Assembly (NCBI RefSeq): GCF_018687715.1 | Contig: NC_056752.1 | Location: 47,583,837-47,647,836, forward strand | Reading direction: 5' to 3' | DNA length: 64,000 nucleotides | DNA from: Carya illinoinensis | Taxonomy: Eukaryota > Streptophyta > Magnoliopsida > Fagales > Juglandaceae | In this document: one piece after another, positions 1 through 11,228 of the stretch | How positions within the stretch are numbered: position 1 is the stretch's first letter | How the letters are laid out: each line of letters starts with the position of its first letter | Notes under the pieces: model-generated | The model's input: only the letters and a program-made list of their open reading frames with translations | Database searches by the model: none | Told to the model about the DNA's origin: nothing | Made by a program: the position numbers and the translations under genes

Positions 1-378
1 ACAATTATCAAGCGATCCGTAAATGTTTCTGACATTCCATCTTTAGATAAAGGAAGTGACGATTCTAAGGACTCGAATGTTTCTACTAAAATGGAGGATA
101 TGAGTACAAAAAAGTCAACGGTGGGATGCATGTGTGACAATTTTGGACAAAATGTGCCAAATTTCACTCGTGATTCTCCTGCATATTGTAATCATCAAAT
201 AAGCGTTGAGGGACAAGATCCACATCATCTTATATCCACCGTTTTCTTTAAGCGAATAAACACTCTCCATGTACTTTTCAGTTTTCGTATTTTTTCAAGA
301 CTCAACCTAAAAAAAATAAGGAATAAATACACAAATTTTGTTCAAAATTACTATCCAATTTATAATCACCCTCTTTAA
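1..378 (+). other. Possible 3' end of an upstream coding region
   Basis: Frame 1 is open from the first base of the window to a stop at 376-378. The first ~270 bases read as a Ser/Asp/Lys-rich, exon-like peptide. From about base 290 the DNA turns AT-rich and the translation becomes Ile/Asn/Tyr-rich, as expected of non-coding DNA read by chance. It may be the end of an exon or gene that starts outside the window, or a chance open frame. I recognise no family. Confidence 0.25.
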
Positions 379-1304
379 CTACTAAAAGGTTTATATCTAC
401 CCTTTTTGTCATAATTTTGATACAGAAAAATAATATTTATAATCATAAAATATGTAAATATCTCGCAATCTTTTTAAAAAAAAAAGTGAATAAGTACAAA
501 ACCTATATGAAAAAAAATAATTTTTTAATAATAAATTTCACTCTTTTTCAAAATAATTATACAATACTTACAATTTTCACGATTATATATAATATTACTC
601 TTCTGATATAATATCCTTTTAGAAAGAAAAAATCTACTTTACCACCCAAGACTTATCGCACTAATTAATCGCTTGGTAACTTTTTTTTACTTAATAATTA
701 AGGAAACGATTTTAAATGTATTGATATAATTCTTATTTTAAAAAATATTTTGAATATATTACAAAATATGAAAAGAATTTTAAAAAATATTTAAAGTATC
801 TAGCATTAACAATGAGTAGAGCTACTTTTAAAAATATATAAAAACTTAAAAATGAAATATTAGAAAGACTAGAAGCATTAGCATGACCAAGGGAGGAAAG
901 TCCATATTGGGCTGAGTGTGGGCCAAGAGCTCGTGCTAAATGTGGTACAGTAAAATAATAGAATTTTATTACTTACAGTATTAATATTAATTATTTTATA
1001 TTTAAAATTTAAAATAATATTATTTTTAATAAAATTTATTTTTTAATCAATCTTTTAAATTAATAATATATTTTCAGAATAAGAACATATCATTATCCTT
1101 TCTCTTTCAGCTCAAGGCAACTAGGCATTGCAGCGAATGTGGTACAAAAAGGAGGGTAAATCAGGCAAGCCAAAACTTTTGCCTTCCCTTCCCTTCCCTT
1201 CCCTGCCCTTCCCCTCCTCCGTTCATTTTCAAATAACTTGGCCATAGCAGTAGCAGCACACAGTGAAGATCGCGGGTCCCTCTCACCCGCGGTCTCTTTG
1301 CACA
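379..1304. other. AT-rich intergenic DNA and upstream region of the 1305 gene
   Basis: No gene seen. Around 955-1090 lies a degenerate copy of a short AT-rich repeat whose core (attcatatttaaaattta-like) recurs at 10177-10335 and 62509-62678. A pyrimidine-rich stretch at about 1180-1220 (cccttccc repeats) precedes the gene at 1305 and probably belongs to its leader or core promoter. An open frame on the minus strand at 1093-1359 is the antisense shadow of this stretch. Confidence 0.4.
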
Positions 1305-3359
1305 ATGAACCGGACATTCTCGTCGAAGATCCCAAAGAAACCTTCTCTATCAGTAGCACCTGCGAAGAACGAAGACTGCAACCAGAGGAAGAAGAAGCAG
1401 AGTACTTCTCATAACCCGTTTCAGGACCTCGATGCCATTTCTAGTTGCAGCCATAGCAATTGCAGTGAGGCTTTTTCTGCGTCTATTGAAGTTCCTAGAG
1501 GTTGCCTCGGGTTTTTTCTCTCTCACTACTCTTCCTCTTCCTCTACTTCTTCTTCTAATTCGAAGTCGAAAATTCCTATTGAAAGACCCAAAACTCTCGC
1601 CAAAACCCCCAAATCAGCCCCAAATGGAAGGGTCTCAAAGCTATCCAGATCTAAGACCTCAAAGGAGAACAAACTGTCAAACCCAACTGTTGAAGAAAAC
1701 CCAGATAGACTCGTATCAAAGAAAACGCCGAGATTCAAGAAAAACCCACCTTGCCTGTACCAGTGGCAATCTGTGAAAAAAACCCATTCTAGAACTGCGC
1801 AAAAGTCGCAACATTTTTCAGCCTTGAACAACGGTGGCGACTCTGCGAATAACTTGCCGTTTGGATCTGAAGGAGAAGGCCTGGTGAGGATGGTTGATGA
1901 TGTACGTGAGGCCACCGAGCTCAAACCACGGGATGCTGATGCAACTTGTACTCCTTTAACTAAGACATATGGGTCAGCTTTGGATTGCGAAGTTGGAAAG
2001 TTTGTGGAGGAGAGCTCAAACAAGAGTAATGGTAAGACACCTCCTGTTCAGGCCTCTCTGTCGCCTGAGATACAATGTGGGTCAGTTGTCTCGACCGCGA
2101 TCATACCTGCTTGTTATGGTGCTGGCCACATTATTTCTGGGGTTGCTGACAAGAGGAAGTGTAGGCCTAGAGGGATTCTAACTGTAGGAGAACATGATTT
2201 TAGCTTTGGCGGAGTTAAGCCTTTTGATAGTTTTGATGGTGATGAAGAAGAAAATGTTATAGGGATTGGTGATGATTCAACTGTGATCCATGAACCGACC
2301 GAGGCTTCGATGCACTGGCTTCTATCTCCATGTAATGAGGAGGATGAGGGTCCGAAGGAGAATTCAGAAGATGATGGGTCATGTAGACGTCGGGGGTTAG
2401 GAGGGCATGATATAATCCAGTCTCCTTCCTCACCGTCAACTGGTCAAGGGTTTTCTTCAGATGAAGGTAATAAGGGTAATACAGAAAGTAGTACTAATAA
2501 TAACAGGAGAAGGGACACCTATTTAATATCTCCAAATGTACTTCCTGAATTTGAAGGGTTATCCCCCATGTCTTCTCCCCACGCGACACCTCGTTGGGAA
2601 GCCATCACTGCAAAAGAAGGTAGAGAAAACTGTTTCGATCTTGAAGGTAAAAATTCTCCATTCTCCATGGACTCTTTGGGTAGTGGAAATGTTATGCGAA
2701 CCCCACAATCAGAATCGAGCTCAGACAGACTTGTTGGCCTGTCATGGTTAAATGAAGACAGTTACAAGAAAGATCACTTTGAATCTGAACTCAATTTGGT
2801 GGCTGAAGTTCTTCAGATGACAAGCTTGTCTCCCAAGAGCCATATATCAATCGGGGGTCCTTTTGACTCGAGTTTCCAATTTGATTGTCTAACTACTTCT
2901 TCCAGGTCCATTGATCTTACCCAATTTCAGAAAATTTTGGATGACCAGGCTTCCTGGCTTTCTAATTCTACTTTGGATAACGTATCACAATCCCAGATGA
3001 GAATATCATGGAGGGATGGATTAGTTAGCCGGATATATGAGATGGATGATTTCGATTGTTGCAGATGCTTGTCAGATGAAGAGAAAGATGCCCATGGCTG
3101 CAGCGACAACCAGTTAAAATCCTGTCGGAGTCCCGATGCCAATGTTGATGTAGCAAGTGATCAGACATTAACTAACAACTCTAGGTCTACTGAGTATTTA
3201 GATAATGAACCGAGAACTGAGGGGAACAGTAAAGAACAGTTTCCTTCTCAGATATCCTGTCCCTGTGCAGAATCCATAAGCACTGATGGAGGTGGCCTTG
3301 TTGCTTCGAGGGATTCAGATTGGACTCTCTGCTACAAGAACCATTTGTTTGAAGAATAA
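1305..3359 (+). CDS. Uncharacterised plant Ser-rich, acidic protein, intronless, 684 aa
   Basis: One uninterrupted frame ends at a TAA (3357-3359). The frame is open further upstream, but the codon at 1263 is GTG; the first in-frame ATG is at 1305, giving 684 residues. The N-terminal ~150 residues are basic and Ser/Lys-rich with a poly-Ser run at about 73-85. The middle and C-terminal parts are acidic and Ser-rich (clusters such as NEEDEG and DGDEEEN), with short conserved-looking patches (LSPMSSPHATPRWEA, SDWTLCYKN at the C-terminus). There is no signal peptide, membrane segment or known catalytic motif, so the protein is probably largely disordered. I recall uncharacterised angiosperm proteins with similar starts (NPFQDL..., EVPRGCLGFFLSH). 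An Arabidopsis counterpart near At2g43990 would suit the synteny described elsewhere, but that is a memory, not a search. Function unknown. Confidence 0.8.
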   Translation: MNRTFSSKIPKKPSLSVAPAKNEDCNQRKKKQSTSHNPFQDLDAISSCSHSNCSEAFSASIEVPRGCLGFFLSHYSSSSSTSSSNSKSKIPIERPKTLAKTPKSAPNGRVSKLSRSKTSKENKLSNPTVEENPDRLVSKKTPRFKKNPPCLYQWQSVKKTHSRTAQKSQHFSALNNGGDSANNLPFGSEGEGLVRMVDDVREATELKPRDADATCTPLTKTYGSALDCEVGKFVEESSNKSNGKTPPVQASLSPEIQCGSVVSTAIIPACYGAGHIISGVADKRKCRPRGILTVGEHDFSFGGVKPFDSFDGDEEENVIGIGDDSTVIHEPTEASMHWLLSPCNEEDEGPKENSEDDGSCRRRGLGGHDIIQSPSSPSTGQGFSSDEGNKGNTESSTNNNRRRDTYLISPNVLPEFEGLSPMSSPHATPRWEAITAKEGRENCFDLEGKNSPFSMDSLGSGNVMRTPQSESSSDRLVGLSWLNEDSYKKDHFESELNLVAEVLQMTSLSPKSHISIGGPFDSSFQFDCLTTSSRSIDLTQFQKILDDQASWLSNSTLDNVSQSQMRISWRDGLVSRIYEMDDFDCCRCLSDEEKDAHGCSDNQLKSCRSPDANVDVASDQTLTNNSRSTEYLDNEPRTEGNSKEQFPSQISCPCAESISTDGGGLVASRDSDWTLCYKNHLFEE

Positions 3360-4723
3360 TCTACTACCTTCTCTCAAATAGTTCTAATTCTAGTAGAGTA
3401 CAGCTAACTAACCTGAGTACAAAGATGGATTTTCTTTTATTCTATTGTTTCAATGTTTTGAGTGTTGCGTTTACTTCAATATCTTCACTTATATCTTTGC
3501 TTTTCATTGTTAGTGGAATGCATGTGAGTTTGCCAGATATGTAGTTTATAAAAACCTCATTGGAAGCTTAGGATTTGAGAGAGCTATTTTTCTATTATCT
3601 GGAGGAAAATGAGGGGAAAGAAACTTCAACCGTAGGTCTTCTGTTAGCTATGTGACCTATTTATCCATATCACCCGGCAGAAAATTACAGTAGTCATGGG
3701 TTCCAGATCCATTGGAAGTGTGGATAGCTTACCAATACAAGAAAAAACAAAATAAGAAGTAAATTACTGAATGGAGAAGAAGTAAAAGCTCACTACTACT
3801 ATTACTATTATGAAACAAACGTCCAGGTTTATAAATTGCAATGGCAATTTTATGTAATTCTGCAGTATATTGTTGTTTTAGTAATTGATGCAGCTCCACC
3901 ATTAAACAATATTAATATCCTTTCAATTTCCCAATTCACTCAGGCAGAAGCAATTTAAACAAAGTGACTCAGTAAAGTGTTTGAGTTTCCAATCCTATTA
4001 GATGATGTATTGTAATTGTGGGATAGAAAGTGAAAATGGAAAAGATTCAACAAATGCTGAGATTTTAGGAAAAAAAGATTGAGAAAGGGTATGGGTTTCT
4101 TAGTGATTTTCAGTAGGAAGGTAGAAAGGATGACAACACTTCTTGACAAAGATGTGCCATTTATTAATTCTGTATCCGTAGAAGATATGAAGGTTGAGTA
4201 GAAGTGAGAAGTGAGTTGAAGGATGGGTAATTTTTGTCTTTGCTCATATGAGCTGAATATAACCAGATTACTTGGAATCGTTTCAGTCTTTCAGAGCTTA
4301 TAGGAAATGCTTGAGAAATATGGGAGATAGTATCTTTGAGGCTAGATGGACTTATATCTTTTATGTTGGGTTCTGCTCTTCCCAGGTAAGGTAGGTGTGT
4401 ATGGACCCCTAATGTATGACTTGATATGATTGTGGTATGGTTGAAAGAAGGCATGGCAATGCAACATGGGAAAAAATAGAGCCAGAAACATGGACTTGGC
4501 GAATAAAGGTTGAAGGAATCCAGCTGTTTGTCCTGCTATGATAGACCATTTATTGATTGGAAAGATATCAAAATCCAAACCAACTTGGGGTGCAATTTTT
4601 TCTTTTTTACTTTGCAGGTAGTCAAATTAGGACAGGTAGAGAGTCAACTTATATGCATATGTGGAATGCTGAACATTCCACTTAAATATCATGTCTCTTG
4701 TGGATGGACCTCATTGGCAAAAC

Positions 4724-4788
4724 CTTTTTTTTTTGATAGGTAATCAAAGATATTATATTCATAGAAATAGGCAAAGCTCAGGTACACA
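4724..4788 (-). mobile_element. 65-bp 5'-truncated LINE tail with 9-bp target-site duplication
   Basis: A poly-T run followed by gataggtaatcaaag and a ataggcaaagctcaggtacac segment resembles the antisense 3' end of the LINEs at 32390 and 19398, which carry ataggcatagccc...tacac. Perfect 9-bp direct repeats (tggcaaaac) flank it at 4715-4723 and 4789-4797. The poly-T side gives the orientation: the element's own strand is minus. Confidence 0.75.
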
Positions 4789-5764
4789 TGGCAAAACGTA
4801 GAACCTAGAAGTCCAAGCAAGTATTGCATGCAGATGGGATTGGAGTTTGATAGTCTTATGATGTGTGCTAGAATTAACCCCTAAAACTTGTAAAATAGAT
4901 CCAGCAAACAGGAAAAAGGCGAGCCAGAATATGTCCGATTTCCAGAATTACATATCTGACCAAGTTTAGAACACATAACCTGTATCGGATCTTTAGATGA
5001 TCAGTGGTAAACTGGCAATTGCAATAGGACAAAAATGGGAGCTACCAAGGATGACATTACAGAGAAGATCAGTTTGTTGGAGGTCATGGTTGGTTAGAGG
5101 TCTCCTATCAAAAAAATGGTTGGTTAGAGGTCTGAGAACAGAATCCTCTCCAAAACCTAAACCTAGTTTTTGTTGCAAATAAAAGTCAGCCTAGAATCTT
5201 TTTTCTTATAAAAAAAGAAGAAGCCAGCCTCATGTTTACAGGCCACCCTTAAGTCTTCAATTACACTTGCTGGGAATCCAGGATTATTGTCTGTTTGTTT
5301 TGTTGGAAATCCTATGTTTCTCTTACTGAAGTCTCTACATTTGTTAAAGTCAGCATAAAACAAGTACACTGAAACTTTGCTTGTAGTTATCCACTGTTTC
5401 TTTGCATTCCTTTCTTTCTGGATGAATCTCTTGTAGGCATTAATTAGATGAAACTTCCATTTTTCCTTGTTATTTATTTTTTCAGCCCACTCGTAGTTAG
5501 GTGTTGTGGATCTACATGTTAATGTAGTTGAAAAGTTGTTTCCTAGCTAGTATTGTTCAATATGTTTACTCTATATTTTAGTATCAGTTTTGTGGAAAAA
5601 AAAAATAAAACTATAATTTGTCTCTTTCTTTATTGTTAAAATTCATCTAAAGTATATAGTTGCTTTGTAGAGAGAAAAAAAAAAAAATGCTGGCACACAT
5701 ACATGATTTTGCACTCAGGACCTTCAAAAGAAATTCCATGCTCCATGTGGAGATATTCTTTTGT

Positions 5765-6145
5765 GAAATTACGACTTATCGTAAAAGTTTAAGCTAATAG
5801 AAAGAGGTAGATTTTATCATTTATTTTATATCTTAACACTCCTCCTTATGTGTGGATCAGACTCCACTTCAATGAGTGGACCAAACACGTAGAATATTTA
5901 ATTAAATATGATAAAGTGTAGAATAAGATTCAAACTCATGACTTTTGCTCTAATATCATCTAAAACCATCACTTATCCCAAAAGCTTAAGCTAATGGGAA
6001 AAATGTAGATTTGATTTTTTATTTTATATTTTAACACTCTTCCTGACGTGTAAGCTAGACTTTTCTTCAATGAGTGAATCAACACATAATTTTTAATTAA
6101 ATTGAATACAGTATAAAATTAATGTTCAAATTCAGACCTCTGCGC
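5765..6145. repeat. Diverged ~200-bp tandem duplication of a dispersed repeat
   Basis: Two head-to-tail units start near 5765 and 5968. Each contains, in the same order, acttatc..aaaag, tttaagctaat, gtagatt, tttattttata, ttaacactc, tcaatgagtg and a ttaattaaat stretch. The two units differ by many substitutions, so the duplication is old. I see no coding capacity. Confidence 0.6.
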
Positions 6146-6356
6146 TGTTGTTATGTAGTGTAAAATCACCAGGCTCTTTATATAACAAAGAGAATCTTCC
6201 AACATTGATTCTCTTCGTTGAAAAACCCATATAAGTTAGATCCAGTATTATTATATTAATGATAAGGCAAGTAGAAGCTTTCCAAAAGGATTAGGTAGGC
6301 AATAAAGGATAGCGAGACACGAGCTTTATTGGAATGGAAATTCCAAATTTCACTAA

Positions 6357-6551
6357 TTGGGTGTTGAGAAGTGTTGAGGAGAGTTGCGAATAGTAATAAA
6401 AAGTAGGTGAAAAGTAATAATAAAGTAATGAATAGTAATAAAAAGTAAGTAAAAAGTAATAAATAGTAAAAAAAGTAGGTGAAAAGTAATAATAAAGTAA
6501 TAAATAATAGTGAGAAGTGTTGAGAAGTGTTAAAGATACTTCAACACCCAA
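6357..6551. mobile_element. MITE-like element with 11-bp terminal inverted repeats
   Basis: The ends ttgggtgttga (6357-6367) and tcaacacccaa (6541-6551) are perfect inverted repeats. The interior is a low-complexity array of agtaataaaaagtaggtgaaa-type blocks. No clear target-site duplication is visible, so the true boundaries may differ. A non-autonomous DNA transposon is the simplest reading. Confidence 0.5.
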
Positions 6552-7245
6552 ACACAGGTTTACCTGGCCTTCAATTCCTGTGAACGTATACTGCCCACAC
6601 CGTCAACTTCAATACCAACTGCCCCCATTTGACACAGCCGCCACAAGCCTATTCTTCCTTGACGGTGACATTAAAATAATTATTAACTAGTTTTATAATT
6701 CATTTACGTGATATTTTCTATCTTATTATAAAATTTCATGTTATTGGAAATTAATAATTATATAAATAAATTCAATAACATAAGATTTTATAATATCATG
6801 AGAATTATATCATCCATATTTTCGAAATATTTTTTTAATTTCGGCGACCCTTAAAAAAAGATAAGAGCATAACCAGTCAAAAATAAAGAAGATAAAGCCT
6901 AATATTTATACTTTCTTTTGCGTGTCCAACTTCTATATGCCATCACGAGTTTATGACTTTGTAGTTGGAATGTGGATGAAAACATTGATGATAATATATG
7001 ATAAAAAGAAATTATATTTATAGTTTTATGATAAGGAAGTCTCCACCTACTCTCTTTAAAAAAGTTGATAAATTTAAAATTTATATAAAAAAATAAATTT
7101 TTAACAATAAATTTTTCTTTTCTTTTTTTAAAAAAAAAATAGTAGTGTGTCAGATTTATAAATATTAAAACTATATATCGGATTACCCTTTATGATAATC
7201 TTTACAAGCCTTGTTTTCAATGGTTATTGAATACGATATATGAAA

Positions 7246-7408
7246 GAGTTTTGTTATATATAATTATTTTTATGTATTATTTGCATACTCTACTGATTTA
7301 ATTGACTAAAGTAATTGTTTTATATTTAAAAAACTAACGCAGCCAATCATATTAATGGAATATATAAAGAATATATAAAAGTGATTGTATATAAAATTTT
7401 TGTATATA
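7246..7408. mobile_element. AT-rich MITE, family B copy 1
   Basis: It starts gagttttgttatatata and ends tgtatataaaatttttgtata. The two ends are imperfect inverted repeats. A second copy with the same start, core (actgat..aatt/agtcaaa, catattaat) and end lies at 36834-36980, which shows that this is a dispersed repeat. Confidence 0.6.
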
Positions 7409-8181
7409 AAAACCCAGTAGAAAGAAGAGATTTTATCAAATGCCATCTAATTTATGGAAATAGATATTTATTTTTCCACTGAAAATGGAAATATAGATTT
7501 GGGTTTAGAGCACTCTCACCGGATTATTTAAACGTAAAAAATTTGTACTTTTTAGCTATTAGGACAATAAAATTGTCCATATTAGATTAGGTAAAGTGTA
7601 GCTACAGTAACCTTTAACTATAATAATTCTAAAACTAAAATCAAACTTGATGTATATTGTAGCTCCATCAAATCTTTATTTTATTATTTTTTTTATAAAT
7701 CTTTTTCTTCTGGGTACCTCCATCCTGTGCACCAAATCTTCTAGATTGATTTGTGTACGCTATCTTGCGTCAAATGCCAATATTTTGATAACTATGCAGT
7801 AAATGCCCATTAACTAATTAAATAAATTAAAATATGATTACTAATTAACATATAATAGATAGAATGATAAAATATAATAAAATTAAATAAATTAATATTT
7901 AAAAAAATTAACTTTTTTTAATTATTAATTATTCGTTATTATATAATGAATAAATGAATAATTTAATAAAAGAATTTGATATGAATAATTAAAAATAAAT
8001 TTATCTTATATTATTTTATTATTATGTAAAAAAATAATCATTTTAATATAAAAATTTATATAAATAAAATAGTTAAAAATTAAATTAATCTTATATTCAT
8101 CAATAATATCTTTTTAATTTTGACTAATTAATTGAAGACGCTCTTACAAATGATTAATCTTCATCTCAAAAGTCACATTCA

Positions 8182-8207
8182 TGACGTGTCAAAGACTTAC
8201 GTGGCCT
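8182..8207 (+). promoter_or_regulatory. Two ACGTG core (ABRE/G-box-like) motifs upstream of the 8359 gene
   Basis: gacgtgtc at 8182-8189 and acgtggcc at 8200-8207 lie about 18 bp apart and 150-175 bp before the ATG at 8359. Paired ACGT cores are typical of bZIP (ABF/HY5-type) binding in plant promoters. Inference from motif only. Confidence 0.4.
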
Positions 8208-8358
8208 TTAGAAGAAAACAGTTCGAAGGTTCCACATTTATTCAGGCACCAACTAACCCAATAATAATTGGCCTCAAAGGTTCTGCATTTCTGATCTCTT
8301 TTCACACATTGTCTTCGTTTTTAATTTCCCAAAACATAACAGAAAGAAGAGGTCATAG

Positions 8359-8706
8359 ATGGAGGGTCTGATCCCCATGGTATTCAAGGTGATCAAGAGG
8401 AACAGAGTCCGCCGGGAATATCGCAGCCTCTCTTCCGGGTCTGCTCAAGGTTACAACATAGCCGATTTCTGCACCAGTGATCAGATCAGTCATGTATATA
8501 CGATGCCTTCGACCCAGAAGATTGATGATGGTTTTAATACCGAGAGAAATGGTCACCGGCGGTACAACTCTGTCGGAAACTATGGCGTTGAGTTCACGTT
8601 GCCAGAAGATAAGAGAATGGAAGCTGCTGCACCACCTGCCGGCCCTAATCAACTTGTGCGATTTAGGAGCCACAGAATGTTCTCATGTGTAAGTGGTGGT
8701 GCCTAG
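8359..8706 (+). CDS. Small conserved plant protein of unknown function, 115 aa
   Basis: A single-exon frame runs from an ATG at 8359 to a TAG at 8704-8706. The product is basic (Lys/Arg-rich N-terminus VFKVIKRNRVRREY), has no signal peptide or membrane segment, and contains a RRYNSVGNYGVEF patch near residues 67-79 and a QLVRFRSHRMFSCVSGG C-terminus. I recall a family of short angiosperm proteins that start MEGLIP.. and carry a RRYNSVG motif, all uncharacterised; no function is proposed. Two ACGTG motifs upstream suggest stress, ABA or light control. The opposite-strand frame at 8353-8673 is its antisense shadow. Confidence 0.75.
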   Translation: MEGLIPMVFKVIKRNRVRREYRSLSSGSAQGYNIADFCTSDQISHVYTMPSTQKIDDGFNTERNGHRRYNSVGNYGVEFTLPEDKRMEAAAPPAGPNQLVRFRSHRMFSCVSGGA

Positions 8707-9414
8707 AAATGCATCCACCCTCGTGTCACGGTACTATGAACCTGTTGAAATCAATCAAAGCCCTCGTCTTTTTACTTTGGTTGGTTACTTTGGTAAGGAA
8801 ATGTTGGTTTGTTTGGTCAATCACCTGCGAGTAGAGGGAGTATAAACATGCGAATCTTGATGAACGCAATGCTTAATTATATGCAACTTTGCCATTTATA
8901 AACTTAGGTTCAACGGCCTGCAAATCTGAGCCAATATCGAGTTGGATCAAGTACTGTTCCAACTTCCGAGGGTAATGAGGGTGTCTGAACTTCTATTGGG
9001 CTTACTCTTGCTTTCCTTATCTTAATTTTTTAAACTGTGTTGCCGGCCTTGATTCTGGCTTCTGGGATTGGCAAGCCATAGACCAATCCCAAGGCTGGAA
9101 GATCTAAGCAGATCTAGATTGGTGGAGAGGTCAGTAATTTTAACAAAAATATTTCTTTATTGCTGTGAAACTGACAGGTACTTCTCACTCGGCGCTAGAG
9201 ACCGGACTGTGTAGAATTTACACCCTTGAATAGAAAAGTGACACGTAGGTAATCTAAGAAGTGAATGATAGAACCGGATACACGTAAACAAATGTAATGC
9301 AATTCTCCCCATCTCTCTCCTCACCGAAGGTAAGATTCTCTCTCTTCTCTCTCTCTCTCACTGCTCAGAAGAGCAAACACACAAAAACCTAGAGCGAGAG
9401 AGGAATTAAGAGAT

Positions 9415-9519
9415 ATGTGTGGAATAGCTTTGATTATCTCAGGCATTCGCATCTATAAAACGTCATCTCTGTTTCTCGATTTGTACCTCCAGCCTCGTCA
9501 TCCAAGGCTGAGCAAGTAA
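9415..9519 (+). pseudogene. Fragment resembling exon 1 of an ASNSD1-type (asparagine synthetase domain) gene
   Basis: The ATG at 9415 opens a short frame beginning MCGIALIISGIRI. This matches the recalled N-terminus of plant asparagine-synthetase-domain proteins (MCGIALIV-GIRI), where Cys2 is the class II glutamine amidotransferase nucleophile. The frame stops at 9517-9519. Shifting by one base just before the end gives SSSKAEQVK, which looks like the continuation expected for the family, so a frameshift is likely. No further exons are visible before the next gene. The fragment is probably a relic; a very short functional peptide is less likely. Confidence 0.45.
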
Positions 9520-10176
9520 AATCTTTCCATCTCTTCGCGTTTGCAATTTTCTTTTATTGCTTACGTTCTTCTTATTCATCAAGTGTAACTAGAACCTAAT
9601 GCAATTTTCTTTTACTGAGAATGAGACTTGTTTAGTGTCTGTCTGTCCAAATCTTCATCTCTATTTGAAAACTAAACAGGAAAAGGGTCTCTAACAAATT
9701 CGTTACTGGGTAAAGCAGTTTACGCAATATATTATAATACTATTGGTTGCCTGGATTTGAAATGTTATTTAGTTAAAAAAGGGTTAATAGGTTAAGATCT
9801 CTCTCAATAATCAAGGTTTTCTGTTGAATTTTTATGAGTTTACTAGCTGGTGTTCTCCATAGATAATCTTAAAGCAGCTCTACGGGGAAGGAGTCCTGAT
9901 AGATTTGAGTAGCAAGAAAGTTTTCCTTTATTTGCACACTTCAAGCTCCATCAAGGAAGAAGAAATTGGGAGATCACAATAAAATCTGGTATGGAAAGGG
10001 AGTTGACAGGTTTCAGATGAGAGACAGATGACTGATGGAGATGACTGATGGCAAGGGAGAGGGGAGCTGGGGTGGAAAAAGGAGACATCATGGTGGCTTT
10101 AGGGAAAGAGAGAGAGAGAGGTTCCGCTCTTAATAAACGTATTGCATCAATTAAATGGGCCAGTTGTTTTTTTAAA

Positions 10177-10335
10177 GAGTTTTGCTACGTATAAGTATAG
10201 TTATATATTAATTGGTGTATTAATATTGATTTATTCATATTTAAAATTTAAATTAATACTGTTTTTAATTAAATTTACTTTTTGACTAATCACATCACAT
10301 TAATACACAACTATACTTACAACTATATTTTTCCT
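10177..10335. mobile_element. MITE, family A copy 1
   Basis: It starts gagttttgctacgtataag and ends aactatatttttcc, with inner inverted ends (aagtatagtt / aactatactta). It is collinear with 62509-62678: both share catatttaaaatttaaatta, ctactttttgac-like and aatcacatca segments. A more decayed relative sits near 955-1090. Confidence 0.65.
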
Positions 10336-11228
10336 TTTTAAAAAAGTATTCAATTCAAGACTCGTTAGTTCATCTGCATGTTTCCTCTCTCATTTGAGAC
10401 TTGAAAAAAATCTGGAGATAGATTTGGTTTCAGTGCCTACACTGTAGTACTATTCGTTGTGTTATCGTTGTTTTTCTCTTCGGTGGTTCTAAAGCCGTCT
10501 CAAAAAGCTTTCTTACGGCGGCGGTCCTTTTGACGTAATATGCGGCAATGCGGCAATTTACAAAAGCCTATCACCGCCGCCACACCCCAATTTCGATATA
10601 GGTAAGATTTGATCTATTACAGCGGCTTTCATTTGTTACGACCGTTTCTTTTCTATACTGCCATGCGACCTCACTTGTTTCGTAATTTCTTCATGCTACT
10701 ACTGTCACTTATTCCAGCGGTTTGCTAAATGCCTGTGATTCTAGACAAAATCAAACATATCAGATCTGTTTCCACTTTCCAGCACTGGAATCAACCGCCG
10801 TGTTTGGTTTATTGCGAAGAAGTTGTAATAGCCACAAAAAATTGGCAGCAACTGTTATTTGGATGCCATTAAAGACCAATATCGTTGTAGTGACCGTGCA
10901 GAGTTAATTTCTACATATTCATTTTGGTCACTCCGCTGCAACACAAGTTACAGAACGAAAAACCAGATGCTTCCTGGGTTACTTACCACGCACATAATGT
11001 GGCGACTTAGCAATTCCGTAAAAGTATGCCTCAATGTTATGCTTTATACAAACAGATAATAAACTAACTGCATTGCAGTAGATATATCTATACATCCCCC
11101 TAGCTTACATAAGTACATTCTCAAGAGATTTGTAAGTGTAATGGCAGCACCGTTAAGACTTCATCACAAACTCTAGAAGAATGCACTTTGATGAACAATT
11201 CCATAATGGTAAGCTATTATAATTTATA

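Larger units (their letters stand above)
3360..8358. other. 5-kb repeat-rich intergenic region
   Basis: No convincing gene. Identifiable pieces are a 65-bp LINE tail (4724-4788), a diverged tandem duplication (5765-6145), a palindromic MITE-like element (6357-6551) and an AT-rich MITE (7246-7408). The stretch 3955-4600 holds several short antisense open frames with no family resemblance. The region 7700-8130 is almost pure A/T and carries nothing readable. Confidence 0.6.
8707..11228. other. Intergenic region with gene fragment and repeats
   Basis: It contains the ASNSD1-like fragment (9415-9519), CT/GA-rich DNA around 9340-9410 and 10110-10125, the family A MITE (10177-10335), and a stretch at about 10505-10800 dotted with CGGC/GCCG motifs. 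Short open frames at 10722-11059 overlap that stretch and show no family resemblance. Confidence 0.5.

Noticed and set aside
1263..1304. Upstream extension of the 1305 gene
   Set aside because: The frame is open but the codon at 1263 is GTG; a plant gene would start at the ATG at 1305.
6291..6551. 86-codon minus-strand frame rich in Tyr/Leu/Ser
   Set aside because: It is a translation of the agtaataaaaag low-complexity array in a MITE-like element.
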